Shown: positions 8,812-18,155 of the stretch, in pieces
How the letters are laid out: every line of letters begins with the position of its first letter
Numbering within the stretch: the first letter of the stretch is position 1
NCBI GenBank assembly: GCA_002347025.1
Contig: DEAE01000002.1
Location: forward strand, 103,757 to 167,756
Direction: 5' to 3'
Source of the DNA: Acidobacteria bacterium UBA2990
Lineage (GTDB): Bacteria > Acidobacteriota > Vicinamibacteria > Vicinamibacterales > UBA8438
DNA: 64,000 nucleotides
Translations under genes and position numbers: made by a program
The notes under the pieces: model-generated
Told to the model about the DNA's origin: nothing
The model's input: only the letters and a program-made list of their open reading frames with translations
Databases searched by the model: none

Positions 8812-9573
8812 TCAGTGGGTTAGTCCGTAGAGAAAATAGTTAACACCGATCTGGAACCCTGTGTTTTCGGCATCAATAGGAAAGAGGCCTCGTCCGGCAA
8901 GTTGCCAGTACTCGGCAAGGTTGGTGTTGTAGTTGACAATGGCCATAAGTCGACCGTTCGGGTCGTTGTTTTCGAAGACACCGAAGTATTCTGGCGTGAG
9001 GCCTCCAAGGTGATGGTTGATCGGGTTAGGCGCGTCAATCTCTTCAAGTACGAAGAATGAATTAAAGATGGGATGAGTGGAATCCAGCGTCATGAGCTGA
9101 GCGTCTGGCAACACGCGTTTTAGCTGTGCCTCAAAATTAACCCATTGACGAGTCTCAAAGTCATTAAAGATGATGAAACCGCCTTTCTGCATGTAGGAAC
9201 GAAGCACGACGGCTTGTTGGTCGGTCATCACCCAGAAACCAGGCTCCCACATCATCGCGACGGGGTGTTTGAAGAGGTCGGGGTCATCAAGGGACAGTAT
9301 GAGGCTGCCATTCGTTCGTGCGTTGACGGCCGTAAATTCCCCCACCACAGACATTAGATTCGCCTCTGCTCCAGGAAACTCATGTAGCCACATGTTGAAG
9401 CCTCGTCCAACGGGAGGAGAGCCATATGTGCCAGTGGTCCAGCGAAGACGTACGAAAGTCACACGGCCATCGTAGGGTAGCGCTGATCGTCCCCAAGCTT
9501 GCTGAGCGGGTTGGGCCGCAATGGGTACCCAGCTGAGGACGAGCCCCATCATCACTAGTATTCTGGGAATCAT
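8812..9573 (-). CDS. DUF4159 domain protein, exported
   Basis: 253 residues with a signal peptide (cleavage near residue 20, IAAQ). The mature part matches the DUF4159 pattern: VTFVRLRW near the start, LSLDDPDLFKHPV, then GGFIIFNDF and HPIFNSFF, a flavodoxin/GATase-like fold often described as related to prokaryotic membrane-anchored DUF4159 proteins. No catalytic residues are known for the family. It is probably periplasmic and stands alone, converging with the TlpA-like gene. Confidence 0.7.
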   Translation of the reverse strand: MIPRILVMMGLVLSWVPIAAQPAQQAWGRSALPYDGRVTFVRLRWTTGTYGSPPVGRGFNMWLHEFPGAEANLMSVVGEFTAVNARTNGSLILSLDDPDLFKHPVAMMWEPGFWVMTDQQAVVLRSYMQKGGFIIFNDFETRQWVNFEAQLKRVLPDAQLMTLDSTHPIFNSFFVLEEIDAPNPINHHLGGLTPEYFGVFENNDPNGRLMAIVNYNTNLAEYWQLAGRGLFPIDAENTGFQIGVNYFLYGLTH

Positions 9574-9796
9574 ATTAGGGTCCGTTTGATCACTGGTTAC
9601 CTGAATCCAGTCGGTTCAATAATCACCCATGATGTAACGGTTCGCAACTGTCTATTGTCGGAGTTGAGACCGGTAGCGTTTTGGAGTGAGCCACATTGCC
9701 TCTGAAGTGCTTCTGTCAGATGGTAGGAAGCTTTATGACCTCTAGTTGGTAAGATCTTGGTTGTTGATCGGGACTAGCAGGTTATGGGGGAGTTCT

Positions 9797-11174
9797 ATGA
9801 CAGGCCGGCAGGGAGGTCTCGTTGTCGTGTTTTTGGTTCAGGTGTTTGTGGTTGTTGCGACAGCTCAGCAGGGCGCGACCGGAGGAGAGTGACGCGACTA
9901 TTTCAAGGGCCATGCCGCCCGGATGGGCCCGTGCGTATGATGCGAAGACTGGTCGACACAAATGGGATTTCCATACCGTGCCTCAGAGTGCGGACGAATA
10001 CGGAGCTGATACCTGGTTGAACGACTCATGGCGAGAGGCTGGCAATACCAACATTTGGTCGATCATGAGCGGAGACCCGGAATTGGGGTATGTCTACCTG
10101 CCGATTGGGACCCCAACTAGCGACTATTATGGCGGCCATCGGCCTGGTGATAATTTATTTGCTGAGAGTCTTGTTGCGGTAGATGTTGAGACGGGTCAGC
10201 GGCAGTGGCACTTTCAAATGGTGCACCATGGGTTGTGGGATTATGACAATCCAGCAGCGCCCAATTTGATTGATGTGATGGTTGAAGGTCGGATGGTTAA
10301 GGCTGTTGCCCAGGTGACCAAACAAGGCTACCTCTATGCCTTTGACCGGGTGACCGGAGAACCTATCTGGCCGATCTTGGAACGGACGGTGTCTACCGAT
10401 ACCGACCTGGTTAGGGAAACCCCATCTCCGACACAGCCCTTTCCGACTAAGCCGCCACCCTTTGAGTACCAGGGGACCTCTATCGAGGACCTTGTAGATT
10501 TCACCCCTGAGATCAGGCAACTAGCGATAGAGGCAGTGGAGGGTTTCCGGCTCGGGCCGTTGTATACCCCCAACAGTATGGCTGGGACGGTCTTTCGACC
10601 CAGTATCGGTGGTGGTGCGAACTGGTCTGGGGCTGCGGTCGACCCCGAGTCTGGTCTCTTGTATGTCACCTCCAGAAATGCACATTCTGTGATGGGCTAT
10701 CGAGAACCAGGTCCCGAGGAAGAATCAACGCTTCGCTATATTGTGGAATTTGGACGTCAGGGACCCCAAATGCCTCAGGGATTACCTCTATGGAAGCCGC
10801 CTTATTCACGTGTCACGGCTATCGATATGACGCGGGGTGAGCACACCTGGATGGCACCACTTGGGAATGGCGACCGATACCGCAATCATCCAATGCTGCG
10901 TGGCCTCAACTTACCGCCACTCGGCGGAGACGGACGGGGGTCCCCACTGCTTACGAGCACCCTTCTAGTGGTGCCCGTGACTGCAGGTGGTAAGGATGGT
11001 GGTCCTCGCTTGGTAGCCTACGACAAGGGGACGGGCCAAGAGTTGGGTTCGGTTGACCTTCCTGGAGGAGCTTTGGGAGCACCAATTGGCTATATGTTGG
11101 AGGGCAAACAGTACATTGCGGTGACAGTTGGGGGCGAGGTGCCGGGCTTGGTCTCGTTCGGGCTTCCACACTGA
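9797..11174 (+). pseudogene. PQQ-dependent dehydrogenase, internally deleted and frameshifted
   Basis: A perfect ribosome-binding site (GGGGGAG, 9787-9792... five bases before ATG 9797) opens a frame that encodes a signal peptide (hydrophobic GGLVVVFLVQVFVVV then ATAQ) and QQGATGGE, and stops at TGA 9890-9892. Intact relatives continue GEW RY at this point. In another frame, from about 9915 (PPGWARAYDAKTG), the sequence matches the C-terminal 419 residues of the PQQ dehydrogenase at 53812-55875, residue for residue in length. About 220 residues between the two parts are gone. An open frame from 9822 gives 450 residues but starts with about 31 non-homologous residues. Loss of several propeller blades and the signal peptide frame should inactivate it. 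Confidence 0.8.
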
Positions 11175-11372
11175 ATCTCGGCGAGTCTTTCCCGTTACCG
11201 TCTACAAGCCACAGTCTGGGAGCATTTGGTGACTAAAATAGGCGATTGCGTAACAGTCTCGCCGTGGACCGGCAGGGGCGAGTCGGTTTCCCGTAATGGG
11301 GTCTGCCATGTCGGGCAGGCTTAAGCTAGCGACATATTGCGTTAAGCCATTGACCCTCGTCGACCGGGTTGG

Positions 11373-12014
11373 TCACATCCACACCTGCTGAGCATCCGGG
11401 TCATCCTCTGAGGCCGGTGTCGCTTCGACTTGGAGCCTCATAGTGTCGTTTACCACGATGGTTTTGGGCGCGGCCGTGTAACCGCGCTTCCATACTTGCA
11501 GTTTGTGGTGTCCCGTGGGCACCGCTAGCCACGCCAATCCTTCCTCATCGGTGATGGCGCGATAGATGCCAAGGTTGACCTCGGTGTGCTTCAGGGGGGT
11601 TCCGGTCGTCTCTCCAATCACCAAAATCGTGACCTCGTGTTCGGGTGGTCTGGCGGCTCTGAAGCTGAAATTAGCAGAGGTGTTTGGGTGTTGAGGTCCA
11701 ACGTCTGATGGCACCGTTTCTATAGTCCAGTGGTGCACGCCTTCACTACTTGGGGCGACCAGCTCTACCCGGCTGACGTAGAGTGCTGTCGCTTTAGGCC
11801 AGGGTTTCTCTTCCAGCGTGCCTCGGCCGATGCCGAGTCCCTCCTGGTTCCTGATCGTGACCGATCGTCCAGCTAACCGGCAGCTGGCCGTGCATTTGAT
11901 TCCGACCATAACTGAGAAATATGTTTCCGTCACAGCTGGTGAAGGTACATCCCAGACGGCGATGCTCATTCGGTGTGGAACGTTGTCTGCTGGAGAACAC
12001 TTATCCATATCCAT
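11373..12014 (-). CDS. Hypothetical protein with carboxypeptidase-regulatory-like domain
   Basis: 213 residues from ATG 12014 (AAGG about eight bases upstream; a GTG lies one codon earlier). It lies 36 bases after the FAD enzyme gene on the same strand, so they are likely one operon. The C-terminal 80 residues (LVIGETTGTPLKHTEV, then ITDEEGLAWLAVPTGHHKL) look like a carboxypeptidase-regulatory or similar small beta-sandwich repeat. The N-terminal half is also beta-rich with three Cys. No signal peptide is visible. It may be a partner or accessory of the FAD enzyme, but the sequence does not say how. Confidence 0.6.
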   Translation of the reverse strand: MDMDKCSPADNVPHRMSIAVWDVPSPAVTETYFSVMVGIKCTASCRLAGRSVTIRNQEGLGIGRGTLEEKPWPKATALYVSRVELVAPSSEGVHHWTIETVPSDVGPQHPNTSANFSFRAARPPEHEVTILVIGETTGTPLKHTEVNLGIYRAITDEEGLAWLAVPTGHHKLQVWKRGYTAAPKTIVVNDTMRLQVEATPASEDDPDAQQVWM

Positions 12015-12050
12015 CACTTACGCCTTATCCCTTTGCTGCCCATCTGCAGG

Positions 12051-13733
12051 TCAAACGTTGCCTCCATTTACGGCTGCATCCCGTCCAGCAATGCGGCCGA
12101 AAACAAGGCATCGCCCAAGTCCATGTTGGGCGAATCCCCCCTGCGACTCACCCGCGCAGTAGAGCCCAGGGATGACCTGTCCCCGGGTGTCAATGACTTG
12201 CGCTCTGGTGTTTGTTCGAAGGCCAGTGAGTGAGTCGTGCAAGATAGGTGTGGACCACGCGGCAAAGAATGGTGGTGTCTGAATCTTGTATCGCGGATTG
12301 GGTTTCTGAAAATCTGGATCTTCCCCCTGGTCCACGAACGAGTTGTAACGGGACACGGTCTCTTGGAGCACCGCTCCGGACATCGGTTTCGCCTGGTAGG
12401 GATTAGTAATTCGGCCGGCCAGCTCCGCGATGGTATCCGCGGTGAAGAAATAACCGTCTGGGTCGATGTTAGGCGGTCGTGGGTCCCACTCCTCTCTGGT
12501 CACGGCGTCACTATCGAAGATTGCCCAAATCGGACCTCCCCCATTTGGCCGGGCGGAATTGCCGTTATATGCCATTGCGGCTGCGAAGAAGTCGTAACGG
12601 GCATCTAACTCGTTCCAGAATCTCCGACCGACTTGGTTCACAAGAATGACCTCCTGCCAATTGGTTACGGTCAGTCCGGATGCGCGCGCGCTCTCGAAGA
12701 CTCGTCTACCTAGGGCGGAACCGCTCAGGTACTCCTCTCCCCAAATCAAACTGTTGTATCCATATCGACATCCGATATGACGGGTCTTTGAGATGGCGAT
12801 GCCGGATTCAGCTGTTTGGTTGGCCGTCGCCCACAAGCCTGCGCCAATGTCGAGGGCAGCGAGTTCCCCATCGCCACTTTGTCTAGACCACGGCTCACCC
12901 GCTACTTGGTACTCTTCAGTCAGACGGGGATCGAACGTTCGACGGAGGGTCACGTTGCTTGAGCTGCCGCCAGTCGCTATGAGGACACCCTTTCGGGCTC
13001 TAATGTTTACTGTACGGCCTTCATGTAGTGCTGTGACACCTAACACTCGCCCTGAGTGTGGTCCTTCTCGGACGATGCTAGTCATCTTGTGACGAAGACG
13101 GATGTCGACTCCTTTTGCCCGTGCGCTGGTCTCTAGGGCGCGAACGAGACCAGACCCGACTCGCGTCGGATAATCCGTCACGCGTTCGCTGGCGACGGGC
13201 CACTGCACCGTCCGCTGTTGCCGGCGGACAGTCGAGGCTCCTGTCGGACCCGTGAGGTGGTCCTGGAACTGCACACCATTTTCTAGAAGAAACTCAAAGG
13301 TTGGAGCATTCTCGTCGGCAAAGGTTCTGACGAGCTCGCGGTCGCTGTAGCGGCTTTGGCCATGGTCGTGGCGAACCCAATCAATGAAGACCTGTTCTGC
13401 CGAATCTGTCACGCCGTGTTGCTCCTGATTGCTCGTTCCGCCGCCCAGATGGACCTGGCCACCCGAGCACATCCCATGGCCTCCGATATCCACGTTTTCT
13501 TCCACCATGATTACTGATGCTCCATGGTCGAGCGCCGAGACGGCGGCGGCTAGGCCGGCGGTCCCGGCTCCAATGGTCACAAAGTCGGTGGAGAGGTCCC
13601 AGTAGTTCTGAGCTTCGGCCGTGTTGGGAGTCAGGGCGGTCAGGGTGGTTGCACCGACACCGGCTGTCGCGCCGGTTTTTAGAAAATCTCTTCGGCTGGG
13701 GACTGAGTTGGCCTTTGTTTTAGGTTTCTCCAT
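12051..13733 (-). CDS. Tat-exported FAD-binding oxidoreductase (fumarate reductase/ketosteroid dehydrogenase type)
   Basis: 560 residues from ATG 13733, supported by GGAGG 12 bases upstream; an open frame extends further without a good start. The Tat signal is SRRDFLKTGA (Arg14-Arg15) and ends near TAEAQ. The FAD dinucleotide motif is GAGTAGLAAA (55-64), followed by VEENVDIGGHG. The C-terminal part IPGLYCAGE then GLGRCLVFGRIAG is the usual FAD-binding end of the FAD_binding_2 family. Such enzymes reduce or dehydrogenate C-C double bonds next to carbonyls (fumarate, urocanate, 3-ketosteroids); the substrate here is unknown. It diverges from the first DUF1592 cassette. Confidence 0.8.
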   Translation of the reverse strand: MEKPKTKANSVPSRRDFLKTGATAGVGATTLTALTPNTAEAQNYWDLSTDFVTIGAGTAGLAAAVSALDHGASVIMVEENVDIGGHGMCSGGQVHLGGGTSNQEQHGVTDSAEQVFIDWVRHDHGQSRYSDRELVRTFADENAPTFEFLLENGVQFQDHLTGPTGASTVRRQQRTVQWPVASERVTDYPTRVGSGLVRALETSARAKGVDIRLRHKMTSIVREGPHSGRVLGVTALHEGRTVNIRARKGVLIATGGSSSNVTLRRTFDPRLTEEYQVAGEPWSRQSGDGELAALDIGAGLWATANQTAESGIAISKTRHIGCRYGYNSLIWGEEYLSGSALGRRVFESARASGLTVTNWQEVILVNQVGRRFWNELDARYDFFAAAMAYNGNSARPNGGGPIWAIFDSDAVTREEWDPRPPNIDPDGYFFTADTIAELAGRITNPYQAKPMSGAVLQETVSRYNSFVDQGEDPDFQKPNPRYKIQTPPFFAAWSTPILHDSLTGLRTNTRAQVIDTRGQVIPGLYCAGESQGGFAQHGLGRCLVFGRIAGRDAAVNGGNV

Positions 13734-14088
13734 CCTTCTGTTTAGCCTCCGTGTGACATGCATGCGAGCTAGTGGCTCGACATGGATCGTCTCGAGAACA
13801 AGGTTGTGTCGATTTAATCCTGCAAAAAAGTGTCCGGCTTGGCTGGTCCCAGTGATGCTCCAATCATTGGCCTCGGTTGGTTCACGGAGAATCTTTCGGG
13901 AAACCAAGGCGCCGAACTTACTGCGCGAAATACTGTCAACGGGAAATCGCCCTATTGTCTCACTTCAGGACCGTTCCTTAGTATCTCAAAATTTTCTGGT
14001 TAGGAAGGTCGCTGTATTGAGCTTGACCTCAGGAGAATTTTGGTTGGCTGGCTCGGTCCTGCGGTTGTCTCTGAATACTGAGGTTCAC

Positions 14089-14117
14089 TTGACGGATTCT
14101 GGAAGCGCCCCTACACT
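14089..14117 (+). promoter_or_regulatory. Sigma70-like promoter of DUF1592 cassette I
   Basis: TTGACG (14089-14094) and TACACT (14112-14117) are separated by exactly 17 bases and lie about 90 bases before the chosen start of the DUF1592 gene. Hexamers differ from consensus at one and two positions. Seen in sequence; activity is inferred. Confidence 0.4.
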
Positions 14118-14208
14118 TTACCTAGCGATTCAGATGTTGGTGTTCTGGGGCTTGGATCTGGCCGGATGGAGACCCGCTGGTGTCCGGTCGGTGGGCCAGG
14201 AGGGCAGG

Positions 14209-16683
14209 ATGTTGAGACTGGCTGGGCGCATACTGTGGCCGTCGTTTTTCGCCTTAACAGCGATAGTGGTTTTAGGTACGGTCGGCATGGAGGCTGCCGG
14301 TCCGCAGGGTTCAGCGGGTGCGGGTTCGTCTGTAGCTGCCTCCACTGGCTCACCAGACCCTCGGGGTCTTCTCAACGAGTATTGTGTAGCTTGCCATAAC
14401 GAGAGGTTGCGGACTGCCGGCCTGAATCTTGACACGGTTGACGTTGCGGATATTGGGGCGACGGCCGAGACATGGGAAAAGGTGGTGGGCAAGCTGCGCA
14501 GTGGCGCGATGCCCCCGCCCGGACGGCGTCGCCCGGACTCCGCGACGTTCGATGTGTTTGTGGCGTGGCTGGAAGGCGAGCTTGACTTGGCTGCGGCAGC
14601 CGATCCGAATCCTGGCCGTCCCGTGGACCATCGTCTAAACAGGTTTGAATATAGCAATGCCGTTCGCGATCTGTTGGCGCTCGAAATCGATGCTGAGTCT
14701 CTATTGCCAGCTGACGAATCCGACCACGGCTTTGACAACATTGCTGAGGTCCTCTCGATGTCCCCGACGCTTTTGGGCCGGTATATGGTGGCGGCTCGTA
14801 AAGTTAGTCGTCTGGCCATCGGAGACCCGACCCTAGGGCCTGCAATAGAAACCTTTGACTTGTCGCGCGGCCTTCGACAAAACGAGCGAATGAGCGAAGG
14901 CTTGCCCTATGGCACACGGGGTGGCATGGGGATTCAGCATTACTTCCCCCTCGATGGCGACTATGTCGTAAAAATTCGGTTGGGGCGGAACTTTACCAAT
15001 TCACAAATACGGGCAATCCGTACGCGAGAAGAGGTCGACGTATTGCTCGATGGTGTGCGGGTCGAGCGATTTCAGATAGGCGGAGAGTGTGTGGATTCGG
15101 ATGATCCAAATTGTGCCGGATCGGGAATTTACCGAACCTCGCGATACCAGTTGACGGCAGATGAAGCCTTGGAGGTTCGGTTTCCTGTTACAGCGGGCAT
15201 GCACACGCTTGGTGTCGCTTTTGCTAGGAAGAGTGTGTTGACCGAAGGTCCAGCCCCGCCTTTGCTTCCACCACGGCATACGAGTTCGACCTATGAAGCC
15301 CCTCGGATGGATGTCGATTATGTGCGTTTGGAGGGGCCGTTTGATCCGACTGGTCCTGGCGATACCCCAAGCCGACGCAGGGTCTTTGTGTGTCGGCCTA
15401 CGAGCCTTAGCGATGAAGAGCCCTGTGCCAGGGAGATATTGGAAACGCTTGCCCATCGTGCTTACCGTCGTCCAGCGACTCAGTCAGACGTCGACACTTT
15501 GTTTGAGTTTTACCAGATCGGTCGAACCGAAGGCGATTTTGAACGAGGCATTCAGGAGGCATTGGCACGTTTGCTGGTATCTCCCCAGTTTCTATTCCGC
15601 ATCGAACGAGATCCGGTCGAGGTTTCTCCTGACGGGATTTATAGCATCAGTGACCTCGAGCTAGCATCCAGGCTCTCATTCTTCCTGTGGAGTAGCATCC
15701 CTGATGCCCAACTGCTTGAGGTGGCAGCGCGTGGAGCACTCAGGACGCCCGGTGAGCTAGAGTCACAGGTAGAGCGCATGCTTGCCGATCCACGGGCATC
15801 AGCCTTGGCTAGAAATTTTGGTGGTCAGTGGCTGTTTATTCGGAACTTGCAAGCGGTTGACCCAGATGCCAGTTCGTATCCCGAGTTTGACGACAACTTG
15901 CGTGTTGCCTTTCAGCGAGAAACAGAGTTGTTTCTGGAATACCAACTTCGTGAGAATAGGCCACTAGAGGAGTTGTTGACAGCAGACTACACGTTTGCAA
16001 ATGAGCGTTTAGGGCGCTTTTACGGACTCAACAATGTTTATGGTGCCCATTTTCGACGTGTCCCGTTGGACGGGACGCAGCGGGCTGGGTTGCTCGGGCA
16101 TGGGAGCATCCTGACGGTCACGTCTTATGCAACCCGGACGTCGCCAGTGGTTCGAGGCAAGTTCTTGCTGGATAACATCCTGGGGGCCCCGCCCCCGCCC
16201 CCGCCCCCGAATGTTCCACCTCTCGAGGAAGAGGCTGAGACGGGGCAGGCGCTGGCTTCGATTCGTGAGCGGATGGAAGCCCATCGACAGAATGCGGCAT
16301 GCGCAGCCTGTCATACACGTATGGACCCGCTGGGTTTTGCGTTGGAGAATTTCGACGGCATAGGTCGGTGGCGTACGATGGACGGTGACACTGAAATCGA
16401 TGCGTCTGGAGTGTTGCCAGACGGAACGAAGTTCACTGGTCCAGAAGACTTTCGCGATGCTCTGTTAAAGCACCGCGAGGAGTTCGTCCGTACCGTCACG
16501 GAAAAACTCTTAACCTATGCCCTTGGCCGAGCGGTTCAGCATTACGACATGCCGGCCGTGAGGAGCATTTTGCGGGAAACAGGTTCTAGCCCCAGTTGGT
16601 CATCATTAGTTCTGGGTATTGCAAAGAGCCAACCGTTTCAAATGAGAAAGACACACGAGGTTGTGGGAGTGGCTGAGGAATAG
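14209..16683 (+). CDS. DUF1592-family exported diheme protein (cassette I)
   Basis: 824 residues. The ATG at 14209 is preceded by GGAGGG at a good distance; the frame is open further upstream but lacks such a site. A signal peptide/anchor covers about residues 1-30. CVACH (59-63) is a c-type haem motif in a planctomycete-type cytochrome domain. DUF1587 follows (RLNRFEY near 142), a beta-rich insert (about 200-390), DUF1595 (CAREILETLAHRAYRRP from about 405), DUF1592 (FLFRIERD near 460), DUF1588 with a polyproline stretch near 660, a second haem motif CAACH (698-702), and DUF1585. So it should carry two haems in the periplasm. First gene of a DUF1592-DUF1552-ankyrin cassette; role unknown. Confidence 0.85.
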   Translation: MLRLAGRILWPSFFALTAIVVLGTVGMEAAGPQGSAGAGSSVAASTGSPDPRGLLNEYCVACHNERLRTAGLNLDTVDVADIGATAETWEKVVGKLRSGAMPPPGRRRPDSATFDVFVAWLEGELDLAAAADPNPGRPVDHRLNRFEYSNAVRDLLALEIDAESLLPADESDHGFDNIAEVLSMSPTLLGRYMVAARKVSRLAIGDPTLGPAIETFDLSRGLRQNERMSEGLPYGTRGGMGIQHYFPLDGDYVVKIRLGRNFTNSQIRAIRTREEVDVLLDGVRVERFQIGGECVDSDDPNCAGSGIYRTSRYQLTADEALEVRFPVTAGMHTLGVAFARKSVLTEGPAPPLLPPRHTSSTYEAPRMDVDYVRLEGPFDPTGPGDTPSRRRVFVCRPTSLSDEEPCAREILETLAHRAYRRPATQSDVDTLFEFYQIGRTEGDFERGIQEALARLLVSPQFLFRIERDPVEVSPDGIYSISDLELASRLSFFLWSSIPDAQLLEVAARGALRTPGELESQVERMLADPRASALARNFGGQWLFIRNLQAVDPDASSYPEFDDNLRVAFQRETELFLEYQLRENRPLEELLTADYTFANERLGRFYGLNNVYGAHFRRVPLDGTQRAGLLGHGSILTVTSYATRTSPVVRGKFLLDNILGAPPPPPPPNVPPLEEEAETGQALASIRERMEAHRQNAACAACHTRMDPLGFALENFDGIGRWRTMDGDTEIDASGVLPDGTKFTGPEDFRDALLKHREEFVRTVTEKLLTYALGRAVQHYDMPAVRSILRETGSSPSWSSLVLGIAKSQPFQMRKTHEVVGVAEE

Positions 16684-16729
16684 CGAGGATCGCGTTGCCA
16701 TTTGGCGTCCCTGGTGGAGGAATATTTAC

Positions 16730-18088
16730 ATGGTGATTACGAAGAAATGCTTGTCTCGTCGCACGGTACTTCGAGGGCTTGGTGCGAGTGTTGCTCTGCC
16801 GCTGCTCGATGGCATGGTTCCGGCCTTTGCTGCTATCAGGAATAGCGCAGCCAGGCCAGTCAAGCGGCTCGGAGCGTTGTATGTCCCCAACGGAATGAGC
16901 ATGCCTTACTGGCGACCTGCTTTGGAGGGGCCTCTGGAACTTTCTCCGGTTTTGACACCGTTGGCGCCCGTTCAGGACCAGCTGTTGGTGCTGAGTGGCA
17001 TGGCGAATCAGGAGGCTAAGCAGTGGCTTGATGAGGGTGACGGCGACCATTCACGGTGTCAGGCTGCCTTTTTGACCGGAGCCCATGCGAAGAAAGCTTC
17101 AGGAGCTAACACGACACTTGAGGTGGGCGTGTCGATGGACCAACTTGCAGCTCGCGAACTACGAGAGGACACGCAGTTGGCGTCTCTCGAATTGTCGTTG
17201 GAGGCGAATGAACTCGTCGGGCAGTGTGAAGATGGGTATGGCTGTGCCTACAGCGCAACGCTGGCCTGGCAAGACCCCAACACCCCTCTGCCAATGCAGA
17301 CAAATCCTCGGGCAGTGTTTGAACATTTGTTTGGTGCGGTGGGTAGCACAGAGAGCGATGCTAGGCTCAAGGCCCTTCGGCGAGACCGGAGCCTGCTCGA
17401 TTCGGTGAGTGAGGAGCTTACTGCTCTCCAACGGCAACTCGGCCGCAGCGATAGGTCGAAACTGGGTGGATATTTGGACTCGGTGCGAGACATAGAAAGG
17501 CGCATCCAGATTGCTGAGACCCAGAGCGATCAAGAGCTGCCGGAGGTTATTCAGCCGGCTGGTATCCCTGCCAGTTTTGAGGAATATGCTGATTTGATGT
17601 TTGATTTGTTGCTGGTCGCCTATCAGGCAGATCTGACCCGTGTGTCTACCTTCCTGTTTGGTCGTGAGAAGAGTGTGCGGACCTATCCAGAAATTGGCGT
17701 GGCTGATCCACATCACCCGACCTCACACCATCGGATGCGGCCAGAGCAGTTAGCGAAGCTGTCTAAGATCAACACGTTTCATATGCAAATATTTGGACGG
17801 TTCCTCGAGAAACTGCGGTCTACACCAGACGGAGATGGCTCGCTGCTGGACCATTCTGTGATGATTTATGGGGCTGGAATGGGAAACAGCAACGCCCATG
17901 ATCCCCTTGACCTGCCAATCGTGGTGGCTGGTGGCGGCGGAGGAACACTCAAGGGTGGGCGACACCTTCGTCTTCCGGATGGGACACCGTTGGCAAACCT
18001 GCATTTAACCGTTCTTGAAAAGATGGGAATTTCTGCTGACAGCCTTGGCGATGCCACCGGCGAACTTCCGGTTCTGTCCGAGGTGTAG
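16730..18088 (+). CDS. DUF1552 protein, Tat-exported (cassette I)
   Basis: 452 residues from ATG 16730 (GTGGAGG nine bases upstream). The N-terminus has a Tat-type signal (SRRTVLRG then ASVALPLLDGMVPAFA). The body has the family features GALYVPNGM, an internal long helical region (ELTALQRQL), and a C-terminal part with YPEIGVADPHHPTSHH and YGAGMGNSNAHDP. These His/Asp-rich motifs are typical of DUF1552, which is distantly related to DUF1501 and the alkaline phosphatase/sulfatase fold; no reaction is known. It starts 46 bases after the DUF1592 gene. This copy is the most divergent of the three in the window. Confidence 0.85.
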   Translation: MVITKKCLSRRTVLRGLGASVALPLLDGMVPAFAAIRNSAARPVKRLGALYVPNGMSMPYWRPALEGPLELSPVLTPLAPVQDQLLVLSGMANQEAKQWLDEGDGDHSRCQAAFLTGAHAKKASGANTTLEVGVSMDQLAARELREDTQLASLELSLEANELVGQCEDGYGCAYSATLAWQDPNTPLPMQTNPRAVFEHLFGAVGSTESDARLKALRRDRSLLDSVSEELTALQRQLGRSDRSKLGGYLDSVRDIERRIQIAETQSDQELPEVIQPAGIPASFEEYADLMFDLLLVAYQADLTRVSTFLFGREKSVRTYPEIGVADPHHPTSHHRMRPEQLAKLSKINTFHMQIFGRFLEKLRSTPDGDGSLLDHSVMIYGAGMGNSNAHDPLDLPIVVAGGGGGTLKGGRHLRLPDGTPLANLHLTVLEKMGISADSLGDATGELPVLSEV

Positions 18089-18155
18089 GTGAATGGCTGG
18101 TGGGCATCATGTCGGTGTCGCACCTCTGGGTCGTGTGCACGGGTAAGGAATGGGT

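Noticed and set aside
13621..14208. Long upstream extension of the first DUF1592 frame (196 codons)
   Set aside because: It overlaps the divergent FAD enzyme gene and lacks the family signal; a good ribosome-binding site and signal peptide start at 14209.
16190..16210. C-rich run (CCGCCCCCGCCCCCG) as a possible repeat or structure element
   Set aside because: It encodes the conserved polyproline of DUF1592, which explains it.
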